From: Pycnococcus provasolii
Lineage: Eukaryota; Chlorophyta; Pseudoscourfieldiophyceae; Pseudoscourfieldiales; Pycnococcaceae
Direction: 5' to 3'
Assembly (NCBI GenBank): GCA_938743325.2
Contig: OW568892.1
Location: 372,001-436,000, forward strand
Length of the DNA stretch: 64,000 bases
The position numbers were made by a program, and so were the translations under genes. Below are positions 17,617 through 28,441 of this stretch, piece after piece. Below the pieces are notes generated by a model. The model ran no database searches. It had not been told where the DNA came from and worked only from the letters and a program-made list of their open reading frames with translations. Numbering within the stretch: the first letter of the stretch is position 1; each line of letters opens with the position of its first letter.

Positions 17617-19890
17617 ATGTTCCGTGGTCGCGCTCCCGCCTCCAAGGCGCGCCAGCGCCCGGCCTGGGCGGCGGAGCACCTGCTCGACGACGACGAAGAA
17701 GACGGACAACCTACCAGCACCGCGCTCAACGCCAGGCGGGCTGGGGGTCGGAGTGCGTTAGGGAAAGCTCGGGCGATGTCGTCCATGATGACAGTGACGG
17801 AGGATGATGTGGTACCTGACAACCCGAGGTCACTTGCTGGTGTAGGAGGCAAAGTAGGAGACGACAACGACGACGACGAGGACATGAAACTCCTACGCAA
17901 GCATAAAAGACGCATCGCGAAAAGAAGGACTATGGGACACGATGATGACATGATGGACGCACGCAACGTTGACGACGTGCTGCACGTCAACGCTGCCAGC
18001 AACAACCACAGTGCCGGAATCAGCTACTCGAAGGAAGCCTTGGCCGAGCTGAGGAAAAATACGTATGCCCTCGGGACGGCGCCTCCGCCGACGAACGCGC
18101 AAGAAGAAGACGACGGCGACTTGGAAGACAACAACAACATACCGTCATCCAAAGAGATCGAAGAGGCTAGGCGACGGCGGCAGCAACTTCGCAACGGTGC
18201 CGCCGCGCGTGACCAAGAAACCACGCGAGCTTTTCACGCGATGGAGGTGGACGAGGACGAGGACGAACGGTGGGCATCGATGATGGCGGCACGTGGTGGC
18301 GCTATGCCAGGCGGAAACGACGAAATCGCCGAAGCCTTGCGCGCGGGAGCAGCGAGTCTAGCAGCCTCCCGCGCCGAGTCGCTCGACGCGAATGCCTGTA
18401 TCGACAGCGCGAAACGGCACGAGGAGGAAATTGCGGGGCTTGCGGAAGATGCGCTTGCACGCTTTCACAACGCGCAGGGGCGCGTGCAAAGCTTGCGGGA
18501 GGAGGAGCGCGCGAGCGAGGCGCAGGCAGAGGCGGCGGCTCGGAAGTACGACGCCGCTCAGGCTTTTCAACAGCTGGTCAGCGACCTTGCCGGGATGCTG
18601 GATGTCAAGGCACCGGAGGCGGCTCGCGCCCTCGAAACGGCTGTCTCGCGGTGCGAAGTACAGTGGAGTAAAATGACACAGTCGCGAGCGCAGGACGCCG
18701 CCGAGGAAAACGAGCTGCTTCGCGCGGCGATGGAGGCGGCACAAGGCAAGCAGGAAGAGGCTCTGGAGAGCGAGGAGGAAGCATTCGTAAGCACGCCGCA
18801 GCCGGGTGACATTGACGAATTTGGACGGGACGCAGGTCGGGAGCGGCGAAATGCACGGATGGAGGCGAGAAGGGCGTTCGTCGAGTCTCTCGATGACACG
18901 TGCGGCAACGCCGTGGATGCGATTGGCTTTCTGCTTCATCCAGCACCTCATGTTGAGGACGAACTTGGCGAGATGGATGCGGAGGCTTTGCAAATGTCAG
19001 CATCCTCCAACCTCTTCCAAGACGCCGCGGACGAGCTGGCATCTGCCGCGGCGCTGGCAGTCGCTCTCGGCTTGGCGCGCGATGAGGATCGCGCGAGCTG
19101 GCGTGCCGCCATGGTTCCGTTTGCACTACCCGAGGCATTCGCGCCATTCGTGCAGGCGGATGTCGCTCGCTGGCACATTCTCCACGCGCCCGTCTCGAAG
19201 AGCCGCGACGGCGGCGACGATAGCAGCCAAAAGTACTCGAGCATAGATGCGATGCCCTGGCACGAGGCGCTCTTCTCATTCGACGAGGGCTCCGATGACA
19301 CCGGGTCCAATGACGAACTCGTCCCGCGCCTGGTCGCATCGCATGTGCTGCCCATCCTTCGACGTGCTCTTGCGTCATTCGACGCGACGCTTCCATCCGC
19401 GGACATGATGGCTACGTCGCTTGCCGACGCCGTTGGCGAGGTTTCGATATACGTGAGCGACGATGATGGCGCCGCTCTGGTTCAAATTGCTGAGCAGCGC
19501 CTTACGGATGCTTGCCAAAGGCTCGGTGGCGCGGTGCAATGCTATTCCGTCACGCCAGGCGCGATTTCTTGGCCGCCGTGCAGCCGATGGTCGAGATCAA
19601 CGACAGAGTGGCTGCGACGTCGCGTGAGCGCTCACGTTCACGTTTTTCGTGCAATCCTAGCCTTCCTGCGAATTCACCCGTCGAATGGTCTGCGTACTGC
19701 TTTGCTGGACTCCTGTTTGGTTGGTAAACTAGCTCCACTGCTTCGTCAGAGCTCAAGGCTATACGGCTGCGAGTTAAACGTGGAAGTGCTGCTTTCCGCC
19801 CTCTTCGACGGGTCCTCTGATGCCACGGGCGAAGATGCCGTAGCGAGCGTTCGCGAGGAGGCGAGGAGGCGACTTCGTACACTACTGTAA
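17617..19890 (+). CDS. GCFC/PAXBP1/ILP1-family nuclear protein
   Basis: 757 aa, intronless. Recognisable blocks are an acidic-basic N-terminus (MFRGRAPASKARQRPAW), ISYSKEALAELRKNTYAL, PSSKEIEEARRRRQQLR, ERWASMMAARGG, and a long helical region with RRNARMEARRAFVESLD. The C-terminal half (about 560-757) is helical as in the GCF C-terminal domain. Animal PAXBP1/GCFC2 and plant ILP1 take part in pre-mRNA splicing (lariat-intron/NTR-type complexes) and were earlier described as transcriptional regulators. The protein is a little shorter than animal homologues. The start at 17617 gives the conserved N-terminal FRGR motif. Confidence 0.85.
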   Translation: MFRGRAPASKARQRPAWAAEHLLDDDEEDGQPTSTALNARRAGGRSALGKARAMSSMMTVTEDDVVPDNPRSLAGVGGKVGDDNDDDEDMKLLRKHKRRIAKRRTMGHDDDMMDARNVDDVLHVNAASNNHSAGISYSKEALAELRKNTYALGTAPPPTNAQEEDDGDLEDNNNIPSSKEIEEARRRRQQLRNGAAARDQETTRAFHAMEVDEDEDERWASMMAARGGAMPGGNDEIAEALRAGAASLAASRAESLDANACIDSAKRHEEEIAGLAEDALARFHNAQGRVQSLREEERASEAQAEAAARKYDAAQAFQQLVSDLAGMLDVKAPEAARALETAVSRCEVQWSKMTQSRAQDAAEENELLRAAMEAAQGKQEEALESEEEAFVSTPQPGDIDEFGRDAGRERRNARMEARRAFVESLDDTCGNAVDAIGFLLHPAPHVEDELGEMDAEALQMSASSNLFQDAADELASAAALAVALGLARDEDRASWRAAMVPFALPEAFAPFVQADVARWHILHAPVSKSRDGGDDSSQKYSSIDAMPWHEALFSFDEGSDDTGSNDELVPRLVASHVLPILRRALASFDATLPSADMMATSLADAVGEVSIYVSDDDGAALVQIAEQRLTDACQRLGGAVQCYSVTPGAISWPPCSRWSRSTTEWLRRRVSAHVHVFRAILAFLRIHPSNGLRTALLDSCLVGKLAPLLRQSSRLYGCELNVEVLLSALFDGSSDATGEDAVASVREEARRRLRTLL

Positions 19891-20025
19891 ACCTAAGACA
19901 GCTCATTCAGTAATGTAATCTAGTGAACTTACTTTCAAAAAAAAAAATGAAACAAAAAAAAATGAATTAAAAATTTTCGAAACAATGTCAAGGGGGAATG
20001 GTAGTACTAGGCATTGACGTAGGAA

Positions 20026-23000
20026 TCAAATACCTTCTGCTTTCACATCCATGTCTTGGGGTTGCCCGTTCATGATCTGGTTGAACAAATCACGCAGCTC
20101 ACTGAGGTCGTCCACCTCTACGCCGACGTAGCGATTCCCTTTCTTGTCCTGCATCGCAACAATTGTGATCAGTGGCTTGCCCTTCTCCTTGGCATCGTCG
20201 TGGCTCATCACGTAGTTGATTTCTTCAACGCCGTTCTGATTCTTGCTGACTCGCGCAGCCTTGCCCCTCAGCTGCTCCAATGTTTCCTTGAGAATTCTAA
20301 GGCACGGAAGTATCGCGCCGAAGACCATATGCATGGTACAGATGCGCGGGTGAATTTGGAAATGAAGGTGATCTCCGTCAAGGAACAATCTGTCTTGGAT
20401 GCCCTCATGCGCAAGAGCTTTCCAATAGTACTGCCATTCGTTCCGAGCATTATTCCACTCGATCGGACTCGCATAGTCTGGCACATGCACGTAGCGATTC
20501 GTGAGATGTCCGTACATCATAGAGCAAGCACGCCATTCATTTGGACGATGGATCACGAGCAGATGCTTGTCAGTCACCGTCTTCGGCTCCTCAATCGCGA
20601 GGACAACGAGGCGATGCGAACCGTGGTGAGTATGTTCTCTCGACGACGGCTTTCGCATCCAGATGCCAGAATTCTTTAAAACAGAAGTGCGCAGATTGTT
20701 CACCTCGTACTTGCGTTTCTCTTTTTGCAGATACACCGTATTCCGTCGACCTCCGAGGCTGTTGTTGGGGTTTTGTGTGTCAAGATCATGAATTTCGCTT
20801 TCCAGCTTCTTGAGATCCTCCTCAGCTATCGCGAGACGCGACCGCATTTCCTTTCGGTGGTTTTGCAGGATTTTCATGGCTGAGTCCCACGAAACTCCCT
20901 CGTCGATCTCGAGGCTCGCCCATTTGGCCAATGCACCGCTTGTTGGGCACTTGTACAGATCACCAGATTCGAGGAGCTTCGTATTGTTTGCCTCGGATTG
21001 GTCCCATGAATCCTCGGAGATTCCGGAGTCGTACGTGCCTGAAGCCTTGGCGTCTGAAACCACTTGGTCAAACAACCCAGAGAAGTGCTGAAAAAGTATC
21101 TTCTGATGTTCTATTTTCAACCCGAGCAGACGGTTTAGGAAGCGCGACACGGTGATGGTCTTCGTGAATTCCCAAGTGAACTCGACAGGATGGGACCTAC
21201 CTTCGCCATCTCGCAAATGACTAAGCTGATCTGGCTTCGGGGCGAATCCAATGACGCGCAAGGCACCCTGAGCAAAGGGTCGGTAGTCAGCAGGTGCGCC
21301 GTCTACCCTGTAGGCTGGATGTTGCGTCCCAGGCAGCGGACCGATTGGTATGTACTGATAGTTGCCTCCGTTCGCTTCGAGAAAGCACTCCTTAAGCATG
21401 CGATGCAGAGCCTCTCTGCCGTAATCGTTGTCCACATCAAAGTCCTTTAGCACGGCTCCTGCATCCGTGGCGTTGCGATCGCCACGCAGAATGGCTCCTA
21501 GGCTTTGCAGGCGAGCTGCCGCAGAGGATGCGAATCGCGTTTCTCCCGCACAAGACGTGAATATGAACGAGTAGATGGGTGCAGTCACTTGGTTCGATCT
21601 GTGGGACCTTCCGAGCTGTTGAATCGTCTTGTCACTGCTCCACGGTAACTCCATCGTAAAGTGTAGACGACGGCGACCACACGATGCATGACGCCGATCG
21701 GCGTGGAGGCTTATTCCGGTACTGGCCGCATCGCTGATGATGGCGTAGTGTTTCTCGTCGCTCATGAAGCGCCCTCGCTCGACGATGTTCACCTTGCTCT
21801 GCGGCACATCCTCGCTCGTGCGTTTGACGTAGTGCAGCTTACCATCCTCCTTGCGAACCCAGTGTCGCGCACGGCCCGTCATTTCTGCTACTTTTTCAGC
21901 GCCACCAAGCAGATCGATGAGGTTGTCAAGCGGATTGGGAGGCAGCTCGAGCAGTGAATCGTCAAGCATCTTCAACATGAGGTTCTGAATTTTCACCAGG
22001 TCCTTGTGTCGCTTCCACCAGCGCCCATCTTTGTCTTGGAAAAGCTCGGGCTCTTCGTCTTCATCGTGCTGAGGTTTTTCCAGTTTTGGCTTCTTCTCCT
22101 TCTTCACTGTCGGAGCGGATGCAGGACCTCGTTTCTTCGCATCACTACCACTTGCTGTGTTGTGCGGCGTCGACGAAGCAGCAGGGGTTTGGGGCTTGGA
22201 GATACGACTTGCCTTCACGGGCTTGGTGGCGTCAAGCAAGTCGTCGTCGTCCGAGTCGCTGCATAAATCCATCGCATTTGCCTGTGGCACAGGACCAGAA
22301 GCAGCAGGAGGAATGTCTGCAGTCGGAGCCGGAGCCGGAGCCGCTGCCGCAGCAGCTGCCGCAGCCGCAGCGAGAGGAGGGCCATCCGCAGCGGGAGCTG
22401 CCGCACCTCCATTGGCGTCATTATTTGTTGCGATATTATTGGCATGATGATTCCCTGCCACATCGTTGCGGTCGCGCAAATCGCGAGCCACAGCCTCGTC
22501 TCGTCGAGCTTGCACGGCACCGGACATATTTTGTATCAGGCTTGTATGCGCAACTGATGCCTCCAGCACCTCCATCTCGCGCTTCACCTGGATTGGAGGC
22601 GGGGGCGGGGGCGCATGTGGCATTGAGCTCGCTCCAGCTCCGGCGGCATCCCCAGCTCCGGCAGCCTGAGCCGGATCGTCGTCGATGTCAATCTCGAAGT
22701 ACTCCCCATTTCGCTTTGCACGTTCCAATCTTTCTTGCTGTCGTTCCTCAAAGCTCAGCTCGCGCACGAGCTCAATGTCCGCGTCGTCGTCGTCGTCGCC
22801 GCCACCACCACCGCCGCCACCACCACCGCCGCCACCACCACCGCCGCCGCCGCCGCCATTCGCATTCGATGCGGCTGGAGCAGCATTCTCAGCACCAGGA
22901 GCAGGTGCTGGCGCACCATTTCGTCGCGCAAGCATAATCTCCTTGGCCTGATGAGCGATTGAGGGCTGAGCCTGCCACTCCTCGACGCACTTGAGGAGCT

Positions 23001-25135
23001 TCGTGTACAAACCATTGAAGCTCACCCAGTCAGGGTTTTGTCCAAGGAACGCAGCCTCCTCCTCATCGATCTCCAAATCATCATCAAGACCGAAGTGATC
23101 GGGGTTCTGGAGATGCACGAGGGTTGGAAAGTGGTTGGCAATTAGATTCCGCAGCATAATTGTCGGCGTGGAAGTGAACTCGTCGTGACCATCCACTTCG
23201 CCTGCAGCATTCGCGGTGACGGCGGCTGACTCGCCAGTTGCTTGCAACCCAATTACCACCGCCATGCCCTTTTTTTCGACAGCCTCGACTGCACGCCGTG
23301 CCAGCTCAGGCACCTTCGCGGAAGCCAAAAGCTGGCGAAAGAAGCGCTGATGTGCACCCCAGTAGGCAGACAATCCATGCGATCGCCTAACACCTTTCGC
23401 TTTTTTTTGAATCCCATCCCAAACACGAAGCAAGAGGTGCCAAAAGTCCGCTGCACGATCGTACATCAAATGAAGCTCGTCGCCTGGCTCAACCTCATCA
23501 AGCCCAAACTCGGCACCTTCGTACGAAAGTGTACGGCAGAGGTACGCGCCAGCCGACTTGAATCCGAGCGCGCACAGCTCAGCAGCTCCAAGACCACTTC
23601 CAATTCTATATGTTTTAAGTTGTGTGTTCAGAATGTTAAGGTTAGCGGCTGTTGTTTATCCGCCACGAAATGGTTGGAGGGTTGACTTACGTATGTATGA
23701 ATTCTCTCATCGTAGGGAAGTTGAATTGACCAACACGGAGCATGTATGCCAGATGGCGTGCTTCCGAAGCACCCGTGGCGCTCACGTATAGTACGTGAGC
23801 ATTAGGCAGCGCTTTTTGCATTGCAACTACGCACTTCGAAGTCAGCGTTGATCCTCCGACGAATCTTCCATCCCCCTTAGGCGACGGTAGCAGGTTCTTC
23901 GCCTTGTGGCATTCGTCGAACACGATGAGCGGTGCTTGATCTTTCGCTCGCTCGAGCCACGAAATCAGTTGTTTCAGCCGACCCTTCGCCGCCGTGCCCT
24001 CCCAGTTGAGCTCTGCGTTCTCAACCTCCTCCTCGCTGTCGTCGTCGTCGTCGTCGTTGTCGTCGTCATCAGCGGCAGCAGCAGCGGCGGGGTTATTTTT
24101 TTTCCTTGGATTTTGCCCCGAGACGAGCAGGCTGTACGTCGCGAAGCAAACGCCGGATGAAATGCCTTTTTGGTCCAGATCACCAGGTGGCAATCGCACG
24201 CCATCTCCCGTGGGAAAGAGTTGGATACAACCCGACTCGTCATCCATCTCCGGCGCACCGATTTCGTTCATGTCTCGTCGCGCATCTACCTTCAGGTCCT
24301 GCGAGACACTGAACCAGAGAACGCGGCGTACGCCTCGGCGCCACAGCTCGAGGATTGTGCCCGCAATCTGTCTCCCCTTGCCAATGCCAGCGCCGTCTCC
24401 GAGAAGAAAGCCAGGTCGTGCACCGTTCTCGTACGGCGACTTGAACCTTTGGCACGCGTAGAGCACGCTCTCCAGCTGGAGTGAAGACAGGCCTCCCGAC
24501 TGCACGACGTCGTCGAGCAAGTGTTTGTTGTATTTGAGCTTGGGTGGCTTGACAGCCGCCATGGACGACGTCTCGACGACGACGTCAGGGTGTGGTTTTC
24601 CCTCGTTGACGTAAGTCGGCTTGTACTTGACATAGCTCGCGCTCATCTTCTTCGGCGACGACGAGGATGGCGGAGTTCCATCCGCATTTGCGTTGTTGTT
24701 CCCAGCCAGAAGCGGCACGACGTCCTTGTCTTGCTCTGGCGTCTTTGGTTGTTCAGACTCCACAGGAACGAGAGCGAGCTGCAGCTGCGCGTTCGCCGCA
24801 TCGCCGTCGCCGTCGCCGTCGCCGTTGTTGTTGTTGTTGTTGTTGTCGTCGTCGTCGTCGTCGTCGAGGATTTCCACGACGTCTTTAGCGTGGTCGTCAG
24901 CGGCTTGAGCATCAGCGCGAGCGGCCTCAGCATGAGCCGGCGGATGTGCGTCGTCACATACCCTTTCTTCATCAGTGCTGGTTTTCTTCTCCACCGTAGA
25001 GAACAAAGACTCGGTCTGCTTCTGCTTCTGCTTCTGCTTCTGAGCAGCCGCGGGAGCAGGAGCAGGAGCAGGAGCAGGAGTAGCAGCAGGAGCAGGAGTA
25101 GCAGCAGGGTCGCGTCTGCGGCGTGTCGCCACCAT
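20026..25135 (-). CDS. Strawberry notch (SBNO) family SF2 helicase-like protein
   Basis: Two exons inferred: complement(join(20026..23605,23691..25135)), 1674 aa. Residues 1-190 are low complexity (Pro-Ala, Gln-Lys, Asp/Asn runs). The helicase N-lobe follows: GDGAGIGKGRQIAGTILE (Walker A, about 248), VLWFSVSQDL, DECHKAKNL (DEAH-like box, about 407), and LYVSATGASE. After the 85-bp intron (donor GTAAGT, branch-like GCTAAC, acceptor TAG) the frame restores GLGAAELCALGFKSAGAYLCRTLSYEGAEF, which matches the SBNO block after the N-lobe. Residues near 1130-1180 hold the C-lobe LPWSSDKTIQQLGRSHRSNQ. A poly-Gly/Asp linker of about 500 residues interrupts the lobes. SBNO proteins are nuclear co-regulators; plant homologues act in stress recovery. 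The splice junction is an inference but keeps frame and homology. Confidence 0.92.
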
Positions 25136-25630
25136 ACCTGCCTGAGACCACCAGCCGCAGCGCAGGAGGGAAATTGAAAGGGCACGCGCGCGGGACCGGA
25201 CGTTCGAAAAGGCAAAGCAGGCGCACGCCTTTTGGATCCACCAATGAAGAAAGAGGGGTTTGGGGATCCGTGTGTGGAAGAGTCGGGAAAAACGAACATG
25301 GAGCCAGAACTCTCGAAACGATTCGCGGGCTTCTCGCAGAACAGGCTTGCGGGTGCGGGCAGCAGGAAGGTTCTGAGGGACAGCCCGCGAGGAGCAGCGA
25401 GAAGAAGGGGCACACGGGCGGCACCTGCCGAGACGGCTAAGTCGCTAAGGCCGACGGTCTCGCCGAAGAGACAGGTGTGGAGTATTGCTACTGAGTGAGT
25501 GCGACGACCCCAAGGTGTAGGACAGCAGGACATCGCGGCTGAGGTGGGCGACTTGACGAGGGCTGATGCATAAAAGTCGCCATTACATCTCATAGCGTGC
25601 GACGAGTATCGAATCCTGAAAACTATCCGC
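25136..25630. other. Intergenic region upstream of SBNO
   Basis: 495 bp between the SBNO start and the stop of the next minus-strand gene. It holds GGGGTTTGGGGATCC at 25255-25269, one of several G4-ATCC motifs near gene starts here. Long antisense frames across it are not supported by composition. Confidence 0.5.
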
Positions 25631-27934
25631 TCATTGCGAAGGTTTAATATTATTCGATTTTCGACGAGGTGCTTGTTCAGCCTCGACACGCATCGTCGCA
25701 GAACGTTGCATTGCCATATCAATGCTCCCGCTCCCTCCCCGTTCCAAAACCCCATCTTTAATGACTTTAATGTCACTGCCAGTTTGATCTGTTGGTTCAC
25801 GCTTCTTTTTAGACCGATTCTTCCATCTATCGTATCTGTTCAAGAGATATGTCGATAATCCGTGTGTGGCGAAATCCAACCCAAGTATGATAAATGCCTT
25901 AAGGGGCTTCCAGTCCCAGTCCCAGATCCAGTCCCTCCATGTCTTCGCAACGCCCCGCCGAGCGCCAATCTCGGCGACATCGTGCGCATATTCTTTTGAA
26001 AACTTCGCACCTTCATTGACGTTGATCTCTTTCTCAATTTTCTTTAGCCGTTCGAGCTCGTCCTTGCCGTGTGCACTTTCCTTGTCTGTGCCTCTCTCGT
26101 TGAAATTAAAATCCATGACGTGTAGGCTGTTGAAAATGCGCAAGATGACGCCGAAGGCGAAGTATCCCACGATGATAAATCCCACCCAGTCTGGCCATAT
26201 GTAAGCGAAGATCGATGCGTCCATGCACAAGCACCCGGTTATGTCTCCACCACTTCTCTGCCGATGCTTGGTCAAATAGCCTCCGCCGTTGCATTTTCCC
26301 TCGGGGGAAAACTCATTCGCATCGCATCGATTCCAATAACGCCAATAATATTGAAGAATTGTGAACGCGACGGAGAGGCACAGCACGAGCAGAACGCGAA
26401 GCTTGTCTTCTTCGTAGGTTGTGCGAAGCTTTGCCTTTGGGTGAATATCAGGCTGGTACGTGAACACGGCGATCATAATCGAGCCAAAGAAGCCCATCCT
26501 CTGGTCAATCGATTCTACGGGTATCCAAAGTCCAAGATATGCCATAGCTGTGAACAGGAAGAACGGCGCGACGGATTGGAGACGAACCGTAACGTCAACC
26601 TCCCTCCGAGCCATCAGCAGCAGCTTGGAATTGTACACGTATCGCAAGTGTGCTTTTTCAGTCCGGACGTCCACTTGCTTCCGATTCATCTTGCCAAAGT
26701 GAAAGCGGCTGATGACAATGGACCATCTACCCGGGTGGCTGAACTCCTCATCCTTCTCGATGATAGTTTTCACGTGCGGATTCTGAACGATGAGCACGCG
26801 CATCTTCGGATCGCGAGCTTCTGCTGTACGGCTGCGCACGGTGATCCCTGTTGTTTCATGTGTCAGGTTAGTGATTGTTGGCTGATGCGCGATGGCCGGT
26901 TGGCAGGCAGACACGTACACAACTCTTGCATGTCCATCGGGAATCTTCTCAAGTCCGTGTTGTACTTGAAGGTGACGATGGCGATGACACGGCGGCTGAA
27001 CATCGCCCGCTTGACGTCTTGCAACTCCTTCAATTGCTCTGGCGTCAGGACCTTTTCCAGTGTCGTATGTCCATCTTCTGGCTTAGGCGCGTCGATAGAA
27101 ACGTCGTCCTCAGCAGGCGCAATAGAAACGTCGTCCTCAGCAGGCGCATCTTCGTGTATGCGATTCCAGTCGTAGTCCAACTCTTCTCCCTCCTTACCGT
27201 CCTTCTTGCACTTCCGGTCCTTGTAGCACCAATCCTCTTTGGCCTGGTAATCAGCGTCGTACTGGTCCCACTCGTTTACGTCGCTCTCTACACTGATCAG
27301 GTTGGGGAAGAAGAGGTTCCTGTTTTGTGTTTTAGGTGAGACAGGTGTGGCGATGAAGACACGACTGGTTCATGGCAAATACTACGTACGGATCCCAAAT
27401 TGGCCTCGGCTTATTTTCTTCCGGCTTATGTTTCACCATGTATTCTGCTTTGGTTGTAGTAGTCTTGTTGTAGTCTTTGACACCGAGAAGGCCCCAAATG
27501 TCACCCTTGCGTTTGTAGCTCTTTTCAGTTTCATCATAGGTAGCCGCCCCGGTGAATTCAGCAAGCTTGTTGGCGCGCGCGGCATCCCAGCACGCCTCGA
27601 AATACAGCTTGACTTTGAACGTGTTTGCGTTTGAGATATCCATGATGTCCAGAACCTGTATCGTTAATCGTGCGTGGTTAGACGGCTGTACATTCTTCTT
27701 GGGAAAAGGTTCTACGCTATCCGCCCGCTCACTTACGTTGAGTCGAATGAAGACGGGCACGACTGGCATTTTGCCCTTCAGTGGTAGTTCCTTCGTTCTA
27801 GGTAGTTCGTTCGTGCTAGTTCCTGCGTTCGTGCTATGCGCTTCCAGGGTGTCGAGGGTAGCGTCTTCGTTGTTGGACTCGGGCCCGACGCCATCGCCGC
27901 CACCACTCAGCTCCGGGTATATTTGCGAGGACAT
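25631..27934 (-). CDS. Pentameric ligand-gated ion channel (Cys-loop receptor superfamily)
   Basis: Three exons inferred: complement(join(25631..26847,26919..27319,27363..27934)), 729 aa. The extracellular-type domain has ARLTIQVLDIMDIS, FKVKLYFEACWDD-like and PIWDPYVVFAMN blocks and the hallmark RRFPMDMQELWITVRS at about residue 315. Membrane segments: M1 near 415-433 (SVAPFFLFTAMAYLGLW), M2 near 440-457 (DQRMGFFGSIMIAVFTYQ), M3 near 473-495, M4 near 555-577 (WVGFIIVGYFAFGVIL). No clear signal peptide is seen and the Cys-loop cysteines are absent, as in many prokaryotic and protist members. A charged C-terminal tail of about 150 residues is unusual. The second intron has a CACTAAC branch site; the first is only 43 bp. 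Ligand and ion are unknown. A 27-bp tandem repeat codes APAEDDVSI twice. Confidence 0.8.
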
Positions 27935-28441
27935 GTCTGCGAGGCAGGTCGGCGAGTACGTGCCGGGAGAGGTTCTCGCACCGGGCGATTCGGCGGGGGA
28001 CTGAGATACTTTACTTCAAAGGGCACGACGGCGGACCAACACCTCACTTGCAAGTTCGCGGCCGTTGCAATCAGACGGTGATGGAGGTGATCAAGAGACC
28101 GGTGGATGATGGATCCCATTCCGCATCGGCCTTGCAGAACCATGCTGTGCTGCCCCCCTTTACATCCCAAGGGTTTGCAAATGCCGTATTTCCCGCACGT
28201 GCTTTTGTTTGCTGTACCGGGCAGCCGGGTACAGAACCCTGTTTTCCCAGGCGCTGCTCAACTCGAGAGACAACGAAGTACAGTAAGTACGGATCATCGG
28301 CAACGAGTTTGCGATTTTAACGACCTCTCGTGGACTCCCAAACCCCGAATAATTCCGCCCCCCTCCCCTCTTCCTCCTCCTGTTATTAACGGCACCGCTC
28401 TCCGGGTCCCCCTTCCCTCTCCCAATCAGTCCTCGCACGCC
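27935..28441. promoter_or_regulatory. Divergent promoter region between the channel and coiled-coil EF-hand genes
   Basis: 507 bp between two outward-facing starts. It contains CAAACCCCGAATAATTCC near 28339, a motif repeated upstream of the mTERF gene. The plus-strand frame is open here from 28106, but composition and the Kozak-like context favour translation from 28442. Confidence 0.5.

Noticed and set aside
24643-25800. 385-codon minus-strand ORF spanning the SBNO start
   Set aside because: Poly-Leu and poly-Thr product from SBNO low-complexity repeats in another frame.
28106-28441. N-terminal extension of the EF-hand coiled-coil protein from the ATG at 28106
   Set aside because: Cys/Pro-rich noise with poor context; the ATG at 28442 has a Kozak-like context and begins the local type of coding sequence.
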